A stretch of 64,000 bases of DNA from Oscillospiraceae bacterium (lineage in GTDB: Bacteria > Bacillota > Clostridia > Oscillospirales > Acutalibacteraceae). The first letter of the stretch is position 1; each line of letters starts with the position of its first letter. The position numbers and the translations under genes are program-made. The stretch spans positions 1 through 64,000 of the forward strand of contig CAJTCU010000006.1 of the NCBI GenBank assembly GCA_910574935.1, in the 5' to 3' direction. Positions 1-8,383 of this stretch are shown here, piece after piece. Under the pieces are notes generated by a model. The model saw only the letters and a list, made by a program, of their open reading frames with translations, searched no databases and was not told the origin of the DNA.

Positions 1-1
1 C

Positions 2-46
2 CTGGCTCGACAAATGTCGGAGACTCTGGAAAAACTGCGAACGTAA
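2..46 (+). CDS. possible 3-prime tail of a plus-strand gene
   Basis: Frame 2 is open from the window edge and reads LARQMSETLEKLRT before TAA at 44-46. It points opposite to the conjugation operon and occupies the place where a VirB4 ATPase gene would be expected. Only 14 codons are visible, so this may be chance. If real, it would mark an insertion or rearrangement just downstream of the prgI-like gene. Confidence 0.2.
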   Translation: MARQMSETLEKLRT

Positions 47-81
47 ATTACAGAACTCTTTTCAAATGTTTTCTCTTGCCT

Positions 82-552
82 TTATTCGTCTGCTCTTAAA
101 TAGATGCTAAACAGATTCTTACGCTTCTTTGATTTCTTGGAATGCTTTGGCTTTTTCGCCTTTGCTTTCGCCGCCTTTTGTTTCTGCTTTTTCTGCACGG
201 CGGGCAAGCCCTTTTCGTGGGCTTCAAGGGTCGGCTTCATGGCTTCGTAGTAGAGATTGTCTGGGGAAAACAAAATCTTCTTGGGCATCAGAAATTCCGA
301 TTTTATCCACGCCCAGACGAACTGCTCCGCTGTCATGCCGTTGTACTTGATAAAGCCCATCATGGCAAAGGGGGAAGCACCCAGAATACACATCCAGCTT
401 AGGGTTTCCGTCCCGAACTGCGGGCGGAGCAGGAAATACAAGCCCACCGCCACGCCGCAGGCAAGGACGGAAAAAATGAACTGCCGCATCGACAGCCCGA
501 AAAACATACTCTCCGTGTAGTTGCGGATTTCCTTATTTATCTTGACTTCCAA
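82..552 (-). CDS. prgI: PrgI/VirB3-like type IV secretion membrane protein
   Basis: This 156-residue protein has two hydrophobic segments (about residues 25-42 and 50-65) after a short N-terminus, followed by a Lys-rich tail. That layout is typical of PrgI, the VirB3-like inner-membrane subunit of Gram-positive conjugation channels. The start is TTG at 552, set by GGAGG nine bases upstream. It is the last readable gene of the transfer operon. In the family a VirB4 ATPase gene normally follows or overlaps, but none starts here. The lysine run followed by an unusual end (FSIYLRADE) could mean the C-terminus is truncated by a rearrangement. Confidence 0.75.
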   Translation of the reverse strand: MEVKINKEIRNYTESMFFGLSMRQFIFSVLACGVAVGLYFLLRPQFGTETLSWMCILGASPFAMMGFIKYNGMTAEQFVWAWIKSEFLMPKKILFSPDNLYYEAMKPTLEAHEKGLPAVQKKQKQKAAKAKAKKPKHSKKSKKRKNLFSIYLRADE

Positions 553-566
553 TCGTTCTCACCTCC

Positions 567-869
567 TTACCGCTCCCTGTCCTCATGCCTGCGGGCAGGG
601 GGCTGTTTCTGCGTTTCCCTCTGCGGCACAAGGTAGGGCTGTCCGTCACGCTCCTTAACCTGCGTGGGATAGCCCATGACCTTTAATGCTTTTTGCAGGT
701 CGGACACGCTTTCTTTGTCTGGCTTGCAGACGCCGATTGCCCGATAAATCTGCAAGTCGCCGTACCATTTCTCATTCTGGAAATTGTCTGCCCGAAAGAA
801 AATATCCTCTTTGATTTCTTCAAGGGGCGTTTCAAATATCCTGCGGTATTCCGCTTCAAAATCATACAT
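567..869 (-). CDS. conserved small conjugation-operon protein, unknown function
   Basis: A 100-residue, charged, soluble protein without membrane segments; I do not recognise a named domain. AAGGAGG lies seven bases before ATG 869. It sits between the VirB6-like and VirB3-like genes with 11-14 base gaps, so it is co-transcribed with the mating-channel genes. Its Pro/Arg-rich C-terminus is probably disordered. A role as accessory factor of the channel is inferred from position only. Confidence 0.6.
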   Translation of the reverse strand: MYDFEAEYRRIFETPLEEIKEDIFFRADNFQNEKWYGDLQIYRAIGVCKPDKESVSDLQKALKVMGYPTQVKERDGQPYLVPQRETQKQPPARRHEDRER

Positions 870-880
870 AGCTGTCCTCC

Positions 881-1090
881 TTACCGCTCCATTGCGTCCT
901 TTCTCTTTGGTGCTTTCTTCTGGGACGGGTAGGGGATAAATTCTTCCTCGCCCTTGATAATGCTGAACTCCGCCCGCAGAAACGGGTGTGTTTCCTGCCT
1001 CTGGTACTGGCGGATAAAGTCAACCGCACTTTCCTTTGTGGCGGTGCTGCCCTGCATTGTCCCGTCCTTGAAAATATAAAACCGTTCCAT
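881..1090 (-). CDS. small conserved transfer-operon protein
   Basis: A 69-residue soluble protein starting MERFYIFKDG, with strong AAAGGAGG upstream of ATG 1090. It lies between the VirB6-like gene (11-base gap) and the next small gene. The C-terminus is Lys/Arg-rich. No enzymatic motif is visible. Spacing and direction make it part of the same transcription unit; function unknown. Confidence 0.55.
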   Translation of the reverse strand: MERFYIFKDGTMQGSTATKESAVDFIRQYQRQETHPFLRAEFSIIKGEEEFIPYPSQKKAPKRKDAMER

Positions 1091-1101
1091 CGCTTCCTCC
1101 T

Positions 1102-1938
1102 TTACAAGCCCATCATTTCACGCACAACACGGTCTGCCATCTTGACCGCACCCACAAGGACGAGCATATTAAACACAAGCTCCCCGATATAGCTCCACAC
1201 CATCGACACCGCCGCTGCATCGGGATTGACCGCAGGGGGCGTTGCCGCAAAGAGGGAGAAGATGATGCAGGCAAGCACGATAATCGCTCCCTCCAGACAT
1301 ACGGCGGAGTAGCTCTTGATAAAGCTCTTTCCCACGCTCTGGCTCGGTGAGCCTGCAAAGGTGGAAAGCGGCACTGGTGCGATGGCGGTGTAGAGGTAGA
1401 GCTTGAAAAACCTGCCGTACACCGACATAATCATAATGAATGACAGCACTGTGATGAACAGCCCGCCGATGAGCGTCACCGCCCATAGGGGGATGCTCTC
1501 GAAAAAGCCGCAGTCCTCCACCGCCGTCACGATTTCCGAGGGCAGTACCGTCTGCTGTGCCGAGCCGAAGCCTGCGGCGTTCATAATGGTGGAGATTAGC
1601 CCCTGCATGATTCTGAACAGAGCCATCATCAGCTCCAGCCCGTAAGTCACCGCACCTTTGGCAAGGGCAAAGCGGATAAAGAGCTTTAATGCCTGCTCTG
1701 GGCGTTTTACCTCGGCAAAGTTGCCTGCGGTACGCATCACGCCTACCACAAAGAACAGCACGAGCAGGGCAAGCCCGATAGCCTGCACCGCACCGTGGAT
1801 GTTGACGATTACATTCCAGATAGTGCCGCCCTTGAACTGTTCTGGGGACTGGGTTATGAGCTGCCATATCTCCGACAGCTTTTCATTCCATGTGTTAAGG
1901 GCGTTCTCTAAATTCTGCACAATCCAGTTATCTGACAT
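1102..1938 (-). CDS. VirB6/TrbL-like (PrgH-type) polytopic channel protein
   Basis: This 278-residue protein has about five to six hydrophobic segments (roughly residues 50-70, 95-115, 150-175, 180-200, 215-235, 250-270). That matches TrbL/VirB6-type inner-membrane subunits of type IV secretion systems, which build the membrane pore. The N-terminal 45 residues are soluble. GGAGG precedes ATG 1938. It follows the pilin-like gene after a gap containing a large hairpin and precedes two small genes and prgI. Confidence 0.8.
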   Translation of the reverse strand: MSDNWIVQNLENALNTWNEKLSEIWQLITQSPEQFKGGTIWNVIVNIHGAVQAIGLALLVLFFVVGVMRTAGNFAEVKRPEQALKLFIRFALAKGAVTYGLELMMALFRIMQGLISTIMNAAGFGSAQQTVLPSEIVTAVEDCGFFESIPLWAVTLIGGLFITVLSFIMIMSVYGRFFKLYLYTAIAPVPLSTFAGSPSQSVGKSFIKSYSAVCLEGAIIVLACIIFSLFAATPPAVNPDAAAVSMVWSYIGELVFNMLVLVGAVKMADRVVREMMGL

Positions 1939-1967
1939 TTGACCACCTCCGTTCTTAAAATTGGGCG

Positions 1968-2001
1968 GCGGGGCAAGTTCCGCAGAGCGGATCTGCCCCG
2001 C
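1968..2001 (-). promoter_or_regulatory. large hairpin between pilin-like and VirB6-like genes
   Basis: The 106-base gap holds a perfect 8-bp outer stem (gcggggca / tgccccgc) enclosing an inner tccgc/gcgga stem. No T-run follows on the minus strand, so it is unlikely to be a simple terminator. It could be an attenuator or an mRNA-stability element that raises expression of the upstream pilin-like gene relative to the rest of the operon. Confidence 0.4.
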
Positions 2002-2044
2002 TGCCTTAGTCTTGTGTCAGTCTTTCAATGAGCTGTCTTTTCCC

Positions 2045-2407
2045 TTAGCCCGTGATGAGGGTCAGAATCTCCTTGGCAAAGGTAATCACAACGCCGCCTG
2101 CAAGGGTGAGGAATCCGTTCGCCCTCTGGGAAGGGTCGTGGGATTTAAGGCTCAAGCCCACCTGCACGATGCCGAAGCCGAGCATAATCATTCCGACAGC
2201 CCTCACCAGACCGAAAATGAAATCGGAAAGGTTGTTCACCACCTGGATGGGGTCGTTGGCGGCAAAGGCGGTCATGGAAGTGCCAAGCACCATCGTGAGG
2301 GCAAGCACCGCCACGCAGTAGCAGCGGAAGCCTTTCTTTACCCTGCCCGTCATGGGCAGCTTTTCGGTTGCTTTCTTCTGGGTGTCCTTTTTGTTGAAAA
2401 ATCTCAT
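2045..2407 (-). CDS. VirB2-like pilin / small channel subunit
   Basis: A 120-residue protein with a basic N-terminus, a hydrophobic signal segment ending in a plausible AFA-A cleavage site (about residue 49), and two further hydrophobic helices (about 60-85 and 98-118). This is the shape of a VirB2/TrbC-type prepilin subunit. It lies between the coupling protein and the VirB6-like gene, where Tn1549-type elements carry such a gene. Assignment rests on topology and context, not on a diagnostic motif. Confidence 0.65.
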   Translation of the reverse strand: MRFFNKKDTQKKATEKLPMTGRVKKGFRCYCVAVLALTMVLGTSMTAFAANDPIQVVNNLSDFIFGLVRAVGMIMLGFGIVQVGLSLKSHDPSQRANGFLTLAGGVVITFAKEILTLITG

Positions 2408-2419
2408 GGTAAATCCTCC

Positions 2420-4213
2420 TTAAATTTGATATATTTCTTCTAAGTCCTGTTCGGACAGAAGCTCATAGGATGTGCTGACAGCGTTCACGCTCACGGCGTT
2501 CTTTGGAATGTCGCTGTCAAACACAAGGGTTGCGACAGCCTGCGTAGGCTCGCCGTGGAGATAGGGCGGCTGTCCTCCGTCAGTCGTCAGCTTCACATTG
2601 GGGTGCTTTAGGATGTCGTACTTAAAATCCATGACGGGGCGTTCCCCACGCACAAAGAGAAGTGCGTAGCGGTTGTCGAGCATACGCACCTCGTCTGGGG
2701 TCAAAAGCTCACGCCCTGAAATCTGGTAGTTGGTGGAATAGTTCCCGCTGCGTCCAGAGCTTTTCCCATAGGTGTTGGTGTCGATGGTCGCCTTGCCGAG
2801 TAGTTCCGACACATATTTATGGGTGCTTTGCTCGTTGCCGCCCAGATATAGGAACTCGTCGCAGTTGCCGACGATGCTTTCCCATTGCTTCTCAAAGAGA
2901 GCTTTGAGCTGTGCCAGATTTTGCAGGATGATACTCACCGAAACGCCCCTTGACCGCATGACCGATAGTATCTTGTCAAAGTCATCGGGCAGCGAAACAT
3001 TGGCGAACTCGTCCATAATAAAGTGGCAATGCACGGGCAGGCTCCCGCCGTACTTGTGGTCGGCAAGGTAGAAAAGCTGTTGGAATAGCTGCGTGTATAA
3101 AACGGACACAAGGAAGTTAAAGCTCGTGTCGTTGTCGGGTATCAAGGCGAACAGGGCGACTTTCTTTTCCCCCAGAGAGGGTAAATCAAGCTCGTCCGTT
3201 GCGGTTAGGGATGCAAGGCTCTCCAGATTGAACTTCTCAAGCCTTGCGGCAAGGGTTATCTGGATGCTCTTTAAGGTCTTGGCAGAGCCAGAGTGGTAGC
3301 CACGGTAGTATTTGAGGGCGATATGCTCTGGGTTTACCATCTCCAGACGGTCAAACAGCTCATCCAGAGGGCTTACATAGCTGTCATCGTCCTCCCGTAC
3401 CTCACCTGCCCGCAAAAGCTCCATCACCATCGGGAAATTCTGCTCGTCTGGCGGTGCTTCGTATTTCAGATAGAACACCAGAGAAAGAAGCAGCATACTC
3501 GCCGCCGTGTCCCAGAACGGGTCTTGGGACTGGCTTCCTTTCGGCGTGGTGGCTTTGAATAAATTGGTTACAAGCCGCTGCACATCGTTGTCGTTCCTAA
3601 GATAGACAAAGGGGTTGTAACAATGGCTGCGGTGCATATTGATAAGGTCGAGGACACGCACCTCATAGCCTTTCTTCTCCAAAAGACCGCCTACATCCCG
3701 CACGATTTCACCTTTTGGGTCTAAAATTACCATCGAGGTGTTGCACTGCATGGCGTTGGGCTTGCAGAAGAAGCGTGTTTTTCCCGCACCGCTGCCGCCG
3801 CACACGAGGATATTCAGATTTCTCCTGTGTTTCTTCCCGTTCAGCCCGATGCGGACATTCTGGGTCAGCAGCTTGTTTGCCGATGCGTCCTTATCTCGGT
3901 ACTTCTTGTTAAGCGTACCTGCGTTGCCCCATTTTGCAGAGCCGTGTTCCTCGCCCTTGCGGTAGTTCCTGCGTGTGGAGAGATAAATCCCGATGCCCAT
4001 GCCGTAGGCAAGCAGAAAAATAAGGACAGTTTTTAAGCTGTCCTCGCACACCGTTATGGAAAACGGGGTGTTGATTGCCACGGATAGGTTGGAGATTATC
4101 TCCACGATGCCGCCGCTGACATAGGGTGCGGTCAGCAGGGCAAGCCACACGACAGGGATGATGCCGCAGGCGGCAAGGATTACGGCTGTTTTCTGGTCGT
4201 CACCGTTCCTCAT
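2420..4213 (-). CDS. VirD4/TraG-type coupling protein
   Basis: A 597-residue membrane ATPase that links the relaxosome to the secretion channel. Two N-terminal membrane segments (about 10-30 and 60-80) precede a Walker A motif, GGSGAGKT (about residue 140). Further motifs are a Walker-B-like IMDEFANV, RSRGVSVSIILQNLAQLK, typical of TraG/VirD4 proteins, and an acidic C-terminus. Length fits the family. The start overlaps the end of the upstream small gene by 14 bases, indicating translational coupling. Confidence 0.92.
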   Translation of the reverse strand: MRNGDDQKTAVILAACGIIPVVWLALLTAPYVSGGIVEIISNLSVAINTPFSITVCEDSLKTVLIFLLAYGMGIGIYLSTRRNYRKGEEHGSAKWGNAGTLNKKYRDKDASANKLLTQNVRIGLNGKKHRRNLNILVCGGSGAGKTRFFCKPNAMQCNTSMVILDPKGEIVRDVGGLLEKKGYEVRVLDLINMHRSHCYNPFVYLRNDNDVQRLVTNLFKATTPKGSQSQDPFWDTAASMLLLSLVFYLKYEAPPDEQNFPMVMELLRAGEVREDDDSYVSPLDELFDRLEMVNPEHIALKYYRGYHSGSAKTLKSIQITLAARLEKFNLESLASLTATDELDLPSLGEKKVALFALIPDNDTSFNFLVSVLYTQLFQQLFYLADHKYGGSLPVHCHFIMDEFANVSLPDDFDKILSVMRSRGVSVSIILQNLAQLKALFEKQWESIVGNCDEFLYLGGNEQSTHKYVSELLGKATIDTNTYGKSSGRSGNYSTNYQISGRELLTPDEVRMLDNRYALLFVRGERPVMDFKYDILKHPNVKLTTDGGQPPYLHGEPTQAVATLVFDSDIPKNAVSVNAVSTSYELLSEQDLEEIYQI

Positions 4214-4412
4214 GGCATCGGCACTTGCAGGGTGCGACTTTTACCTTTTTGCTTTTAGCCGTAGCCACCGTTTCAATCAGCTCGTCCACGGGGTCGGTGG
4301 GGCGTTCCTCCCGTATCTGCTGGTTGCGGAGCGTGTTCAAGGCATTGAGGACGATGTTCTTGTCGTATCGGTCAAGGGCGATGTGATACCGTTCTTCTCT
4401 CATGGGCTTCAC
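4200..4412 (-). CDS. small conserved protein, paralogue of the gene at 41143
   Basis: A 70-residue protein (MKPMREERYH...). Its core, in which short helices follow a YxxR/D-x-x-x-L pattern and a KKVKV tail, resembles the 59-residue protein at 41143-41322. The C-terminus CKCRCHEER is Cys-rich and may bind metal. Its last codons overlap the coupling-protein start. Function unknown; it is a recurrent small gene of these elements. Confidence 0.55.
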   Translation of the reverse strand: MKPMREERYHIALDRYDKNIVLNALNTLRNQQIREERPTDPVDELIETVATAKSKKVKVAPCKCRCHEER

Positions 4413-4418
4413 CTCCGA

Positions 4419-5282
4419 TTACCGTTCCTGCTCTTTGGACTTGGGCGGCTTGTTCTTCTCCATGCTCTTATACATATCGCTCTGGATTTCCCCAAGCACA
4501 TCCCGCATCGAGCCAAGCTCGCCCTTGAACACCTGCGTATCCATGCCCTCAAACTCTTTCGGGAGCTTGTCGAAGTCAAAGCCTCTGGTATCCACGCCGT
4601 AGCGGGAGCTTACCATATACGCCACGCAGTAGGCTTTGAACTCGGACGCATCACGGCTCTCATTATGCTTGAAGTCAAAGACTGCCGCCGACACTTCCTT
4701 TGCCATGCTGACAAAGAGCTGTTCCTCGCTAAGCCCCTGCCGCACGAAGATGACCTGCTGTGAGCTGTCGTAGAACGCAGGGACTTCCAGCTCCTCCACG
4801 GGCTGGAATCCGACAGGGCTTGCGTCTATCATCGCCGCCACAAGCTCCCGCATGGTTTTTGGTTCTTTCGTATCCTGCCGCTCCTTTGCCGAGGTCTGGG
4901 AGATGTCGTAGACCACCTTGGCATTATAGGAGACCGCCTTTGTGCCGTCATCACGGTTATATTCCTTGCCCGGCTCAAGGATGGTGACTTTCTGTGCGTC
5001 CTTATCCACATACACACGGCTCTGCTTCCAACTGGAATAGTCCTTGAGCTGCGTGGCTTCGGGTTTCTGTGCCGACACCAAGATGGCGTTGTTGACGGAG
5101 TAACGGTCAAACCGCCCCTGCACGTCGAGGTACTGGCGGAAGGCATCGCCGTTTACCTCCATCTCGGCGCAGGTGGTGTCAATCAGCCCATAGGCTTCAT
5201 TGCGCTGCGCCTGCTTTTGGGCAGCCCATTCCGCTTTGTCAAAGGGTCTGTTGCCGCCGCTGAATACATCATAGATACTCAT
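4419..5282 (-). CDS. ArdC-like N-terminal domain protein
   Basis: A 287-residue protein whose first ~110 residues (FRQYLDVQGRFDRYSVNN..., SWKQSRVYV) match the pattern of the ArdC/LtrC N-terminal single-strand DNA-binding domain found in antirestriction proteins of mobile elements. The second half lacks the HExxH metalloprotease motif of full ArdC proteins, so protease activity is unlikely. It may protect or chaperone transferred ssDNA (inference). It abuts pcfB (shared base 5282) and the small gene below. Confidence 0.65.
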   Translation of the reverse strand: MSIYDVFSGGNRPFDKAEWAAQKQAQRNEAYGLIDTTCAEMEVNGDAFRQYLDVQGRFDRYSVNNAILVSAQKPEATQLKDYSSWKQSRVYVDKDAQKVTILEPGKEYNRDDGTKAVSYNAKVVYDISQTSAKERQDTKEPKTMRELVAAMIDASPVGFQPVEELEVPAFYDSSQQVIFVRQGLSEEQLFVSMAKEVSAAVFDFKHNESRDASEFKAYCVAYMVSSRYGVDTRGFDFDKLPKEFEGMDTQVFKGELGSMRDVLGEIQSDMYKSMEKNKPPKSKEQER

Positions 5283-6100
5283 TATCTGGCTCCTTTCGTT
5301 TTCTTGGGCTTCTTCCTCTGGGGCTGCTTATGCTCGGTCTTTCTGGGAGCGGGCTTCGCCCTGTCGGGAGATTTCTCCCTGCCACGGGTGGGGGAAGCAT
5401 CGGCTTCCTGCTCCCTGCGGCTCTCCTTGATTTTCCGCAGTTCTTCCCTGACGGACGGTTTCTCGTCCTTAGTCATAGTAGCCCCCTCTGCGGACTTCCT
5501 TGGCTGCTCTGAGGTAGGCTCGGACAGAGGGGATTTTTCCGTCTTTGCCACCGAGGGGTTTGGGGCATTTTCCTCTTTCTGCATGGGCTTTCCCATGAGG
5601 GCATCCAAGAGCTTGTCTTTCTCCGCCTTTTCCTCCACGCCGATGTCTGGCTCTGGCTGTCCATCCTTTGTCCCCTTGGCATCTCGTGACTTTTCTGCTT
5701 CGGTGACGATGGATGCGGTATCCACCGATGCGAGGTCAAAGCGTTCCACAATACGGCTGATTTTCGATGCGTCCTCGGCACGGGCAATCACATCCACCTC
5801 CGCATTGGGGTCTTTGTTCTTACGGTCTGCAAGGACGCAGTAGAGTACGCCGTATTTCTTCGCTTCCTGCGTGAACTTCCGCAGGTCGGCGTTCTTCACC
5901 GTAAAGACTTTCAGCTCCTTGCCAGAACGCAGCATCGAGGTGAGCCGTGCCTTACCCTTGGTTTTCTTTTCCTCTTTTAGAATGGAATAGAGCAGGATGG
6001 CGATGTTCTTCGCACCTGCCCCCGTGATTTTGGCAGCGACTTCAAATCCCTCCAAGCTCATTCGGACGATTTGCTCCGCCGCTTCGCCGCCTGTGTTCAT
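5282..6100 (-). CDS. pcfB: PcfB-family relaxosome accessory protein
   Basis: A 272-residue protein. The N-terminal ~135 residues (EQIVRMSLEGFEVAAKITGAG) match the PcfB (DUF3801) family found next to VirD4 genes in Gram-positive conjugative elements. The C-terminal half is a highly charged, low-complexity K/E/P tail. PcfB in pCF10-like systems works with the relaxase and coupling protein. It overlaps the relaxase 3-prime end by 59 bases. Confidence 0.78.
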   Translation of the reverse strand: MNTGGEAAEQIVRMSLEGFEVAAKITGAGAKNIAILLYSILKEEKKTKGKARLTSMLRSGKELKVFTVKNADLRKFTQEAKKYGVLYCVLADRKNKDPNAEVDVIARAEDASKISRIVERFDLASVDTASIVTEAEKSRDAKGTKDGQPEPDIGVEEKAEKDKLLDALMGKPMQKEENAPNPSVAKTEKSPLSEPTSEQPRKSAEGATMTKDEKPSVREELRKIKESRREQEADASPTRGREKSPDRAKPAPRKTEHKQPQRKKPKKTKGAR

Positions 6101-7454
6101 GCTTCATCAGCTCCTTTCCTTTTGCTTTGTTCTCATCTGCACGTATCGCTTCTAATTTCTCTTTGAGGGTGCCGCTGCGGGCAAGGACACCCTCGCACAA
6201 TCTGACCTCCTTTCTGGCTGTTTTAAGCCGCCCCGTGATTTCGGAGATTTGAGCCTTGACCGCTTCTTTTTCTTCGTCGCCTGCTTTGCGGCTCTGGGAG
6301 TAAAGCCCCTTTCGCTGTTCGGTCAGCTCCGTTATCTCCGTTTCCAGAGAGCCTTTATATGACAAGAGCTGCTCCGCCGTGTCGATGTGGTTGCGGCAGA
6401 GCAGCCTTGTTTCCTGCGTGATGGCTTCCATCTTCATAAGGTCATCCTTTAGGAGATAGTGAAGCCGTGCGTAATTCGGTTGTCTTTTCTTTGGCAGGAT
6501 GCCGAGCTTATAACAGTAGTGGAGATACAGCCCACGCAAGCCGCTGATTTTCCTTGTGTCTTTGAGAGAGCCTTTTACCCTTATGACCTTGACCGCCTTT
6601 GTCGGCTCGGCAAAGCGGGAGAACTTCACCGCATAGGAATTTTCCCGTATGCGTTCCGTTATCCTGTCGTTGGTGTAATCGTCACCGAGCTTATAGAGCC
6701 GCTTGGGTCTTTGCCATCCTTTCCCGATAATCGTCCAGTATTTGCGGTTGGGGTCAAAGCTCACACGGTAGCCCATCTCCGCCATCTGGCGGTCAAAGTC
6801 TTTCAGCGTGTAGGATTTGGAGATTGCTTCGTCCACCGCCTGCCGTGCCACGGTGTCCCTTGTAGGCAGACCGTTCTTTTCGGCTTGGTAGAGGGCGTAG
6901 GGCTTCTTCCTGCCGCCTGGGTGTTCGATGACCGACAGGGAATATTCACGGCAAAGCTCATCGGAACGCTGACGCAGAAGCCGCAGGTTTTTCTTGTTGT
7001 CGTGGTAGTGCTTTCCGTCCGCAAAGGAGACGGAGTTGACAACAAAGTGGTTGTGCAGGCACTCGGTATTCAAGTGGGTGGCGACAATCACTTGAAATCT
7101 ATCGCCCCACATCTTCTCCGCCAACTTCACGCCTACCTCGTGTGCCTGCTCTGGTGTGACCTCGCCCGCCTTGAAGCTCTGGAAGCCGTGGTAGCAGACA
7201 ATCTCGCTCGTGTCGTTCCATTGGGCTTTGGCAATCATCATTTCATCCCTTGCGGTGGCGGGGTCGCAGTTCACGCCCGTGACGAAAAACTGCTGCTCGG
7301 TCTTGTCGCCGTTGGTGGCGTACTTCATCACATCGCCCATCGCCTGCAAGTCCGCTTCGGTGTATTTGGGGTTGGCGGTCTTTTCTGGGTTTTCGGCGTA
7401 GTCGATGGGGTGGTCGAGCCTGCCACGCACATCCCATATCTCGCAGACCGCCAT
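6042..7454 (-). CDS. MobA/MobL-type relaxase
   Basis: A 470-residue conjugative relaxase. The HUH metal-binding cluster is visible as H127 with H134 and H136 (ATHLNTECLHNHFVVNSVSF), and a Tyr near residue 19 is a candidate nucleophile. The C-terminal half is helical/coiled coil with a basic end. The ATG at 7454 overlaps the mobC stop (TGATG), giving coupled translation and fixing the start; an in-frame upstream extension is the shadow of mobC. It nicks the oriT and pilots DNA to the coupling protein. Confidence 0.9.
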   Translation of the reverse strand: MAVCEIWDVRGRLDHPIDYAENPEKTANPKYTEADLQAMGDVMKYATNGDKTEQQFFVTGVNCDPATARDEMMIAKAQWNDTSEIVCYHGFQSFKAGEVTPEQAHEVGVKLAEKMWGDRFQVIVATHLNTECLHNHFVVNSVSFADGKHYHDNKKNLRLLRQRSDELCREYSLSVIEHPGGRKKPYALYQAEKNGLPTRDTVARQAVDEAISKSYTLKDFDRQMAEMGYRVSFDPNRKYWTIIGKGWQRPKRLYKLGDDYTNDRITERIRENSYAVKFSRFAEPTKAVKVIRVKGSLKDTRKISGLRGLYLHYCYKLGILPKKRQPNYARLHYLLKDDLMKMEAITQETRLLCRNHIDTAEQLLSYKGSLETEITELTEQRKGLYSQSRKAGDEEKEAVKAQISEITGRLKTARKEVRLCEGVLARSGTLKEKLEAIRADENKAKGKELMKHEHRRRSGGANRPNELGGI

Positions 7455-7786
7455 CAGACCGCCGTCCGTTTCGGGAGCAGGTACTTCTTTCGGATGTCGA
7501 TTTGAAACTCGTGCCACTTCCTCGCTTCCTCGTTCAGCATGGGCGTATCCACAAAGCCGAGGGCGTTTGCTTTCGCCGCAAGCTGGTTGATGCGGTTGCC
7601 GATGGCGGACAGCTCCCGCATGATTTTGTAAAATTCGGGGTCGGGCTTCTCGCAAAGACGGTATCCCTTTACCATCTCTCTGAGGAACGCTTCTCTGGAG
7701 CGTCCCGATTTCCGCACAAGCTCATGGAGCTGCTCGGCTTCGTCATCAGTCAAACGGAAAAGTATCTGTACCTTTCGGTTTCTCAC
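7454..7786 (-). CDS. mobC: MobC relaxosome protein
   Basis: A 110-residue protein with an N-terminal ribbon-helix-helix-like segment (RNRKVQILFRLTDDEAEQL) and the MobC signature GNRINQLAAKANALG (about residues 61-75). It binds oriT and helps the relaxase. GTG start at 7786 with GGGAGG nine bases upstream. Coupled to the relaxase by TGATG overlap and overlapping the 3-prime end of the small upstream membrane-protein gene. Confidence 0.88.
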   Translation of the reverse strand: MRNRKVQILFRLTDDEAEQLHELVRKSGRSREAFLREMVKGYRLCEKPDPEFYKIMRELSAIGNRINQLAAKANALGFVDTPMLNEEARKWHEFQIDIRKKYLLPKRTAV

Positions 7787-7898
7787 TTTTCTTCACCTCC
7801 CTGTCGGAGAGCCTGTTAATCTGCAAACAGCACATCAGCATGACGCCCGCCAGACCGCCGAGGGTCACGCCGATGACAAAGAACAAAAACTCGCTCAT
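7746..7898 (-). CDS. small single-pass membrane protein, DUF3789-like
   Basis: A 50-residue product beginning MSEFLFFVIGVTLGGLAGVM, a membrane helix followed by a charged tail. This resembles DUF3789 small proteins that sit beside mobilization genes. AAGGAGC lies upstream of ATG 7898. Its 3-prime end overlaps mobC by 41 bases in another frame. Function unknown; it may tether the relaxosome to the membrane (inference). Confidence 0.6.
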   Translation of the reverse strand: MSEFLFFVIGVTLGGLAGVMLMCCLQINRLSDREVKKSEKPKGTDTFPFD

Positions 7899-7953
7899 TC
7901 TTATAGCTCCTTTCTTCTGACCGCTTTCTTGGCGGCATCCTTTTTATGGGGTA

Positions 7954-8019
7954 TTAGGGGGCATCCCCTAACAAGCGAATTTGGTTAGCCAAATTCAGTG
8001 CTTGGTAAGACGTGTCTTA
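7954..8019. other. oriT: candidate oriT: three inverted repeats upstream of mobC
   Basis: Three hairpins are packed in 66 bases just upstream of the mob genes: ttagggg/cccctaa (7954-7971), a perfect 8-bp arm pair gaatttgg/ccaaattc (7977-7996), and taagac/gtctta (8006-8019). Their position before mobC-relaxase and the repeat density fit an origin of transfer. The nick site cannot be read from sequence alone. Confidence 0.4.
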
Positions 8020-8307
8020 GTCTGCGTCCTCATACGTACATTCTCCGCACACGGGGCAGTAATAGGGGCATCCTGAACATTCCTCATGCTCCAGACACTC
8101 GTCCTTGATGTCCGCATCCTTGGCTTCGGTCTTGTCTGCGTCCGCAATGTCGGCTTCGCCGCAGACAAAATCCGCTTCGGAAAACTTCACAAGGTCGGTG
8201 TCAAAAAGCACGGTCTTGAGCTTCTCCCTTGCTTCTTCGGGGCTGTCTGCGTAGACGGAGACGGTCTTTTCATAGTGGGCGGTGAGGGTCACTTCATACT
8301 TTTTCAA
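8017..8307 (-). CDS. DpnD/PcfM-like small protein with Cys-rich tail
   Basis: A 96-residue protein. The N-terminal half (KKYEVTLTAHYEKTVSVYAD...EEAREKL) follows the short beta-strand pattern of DpnD/PcfM-like proteins of conjugative elements. The C-terminus has about seven cysteines (CLEHEECSGCPYYCPVCGEC), a likely metal site. The start codon is TTG at 8307 after GAGGAAAGA. Function unknown; located between primase and mob genes. Confidence 0.55.
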   Translation of the reverse strand: MKKYEVTLTAHYEKTVSVYADSPEEAREKLKTVLFDTDLVKFSEADFVCGEADIADADKTEAKDADIKDECLEHEECSGCPYYCPVCGECTYEDAD

Positions 8308-8383
8308 TCATTCTTTCCTCGCTTTCGGTCTTGGTTCTGGTGTCGGTTTGGGGGCTTGGGAAACGGAAGAATCTCTCATGCAA

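Noticed and set aside
6459-7505. 348-codon open frame on the plus strand opposite the ICE relaxase
   Set aside because: Exactly antisense to a well-supported relaxase gene, no ribosome binding site, Val/His-rich composition typical of a shadow frame.
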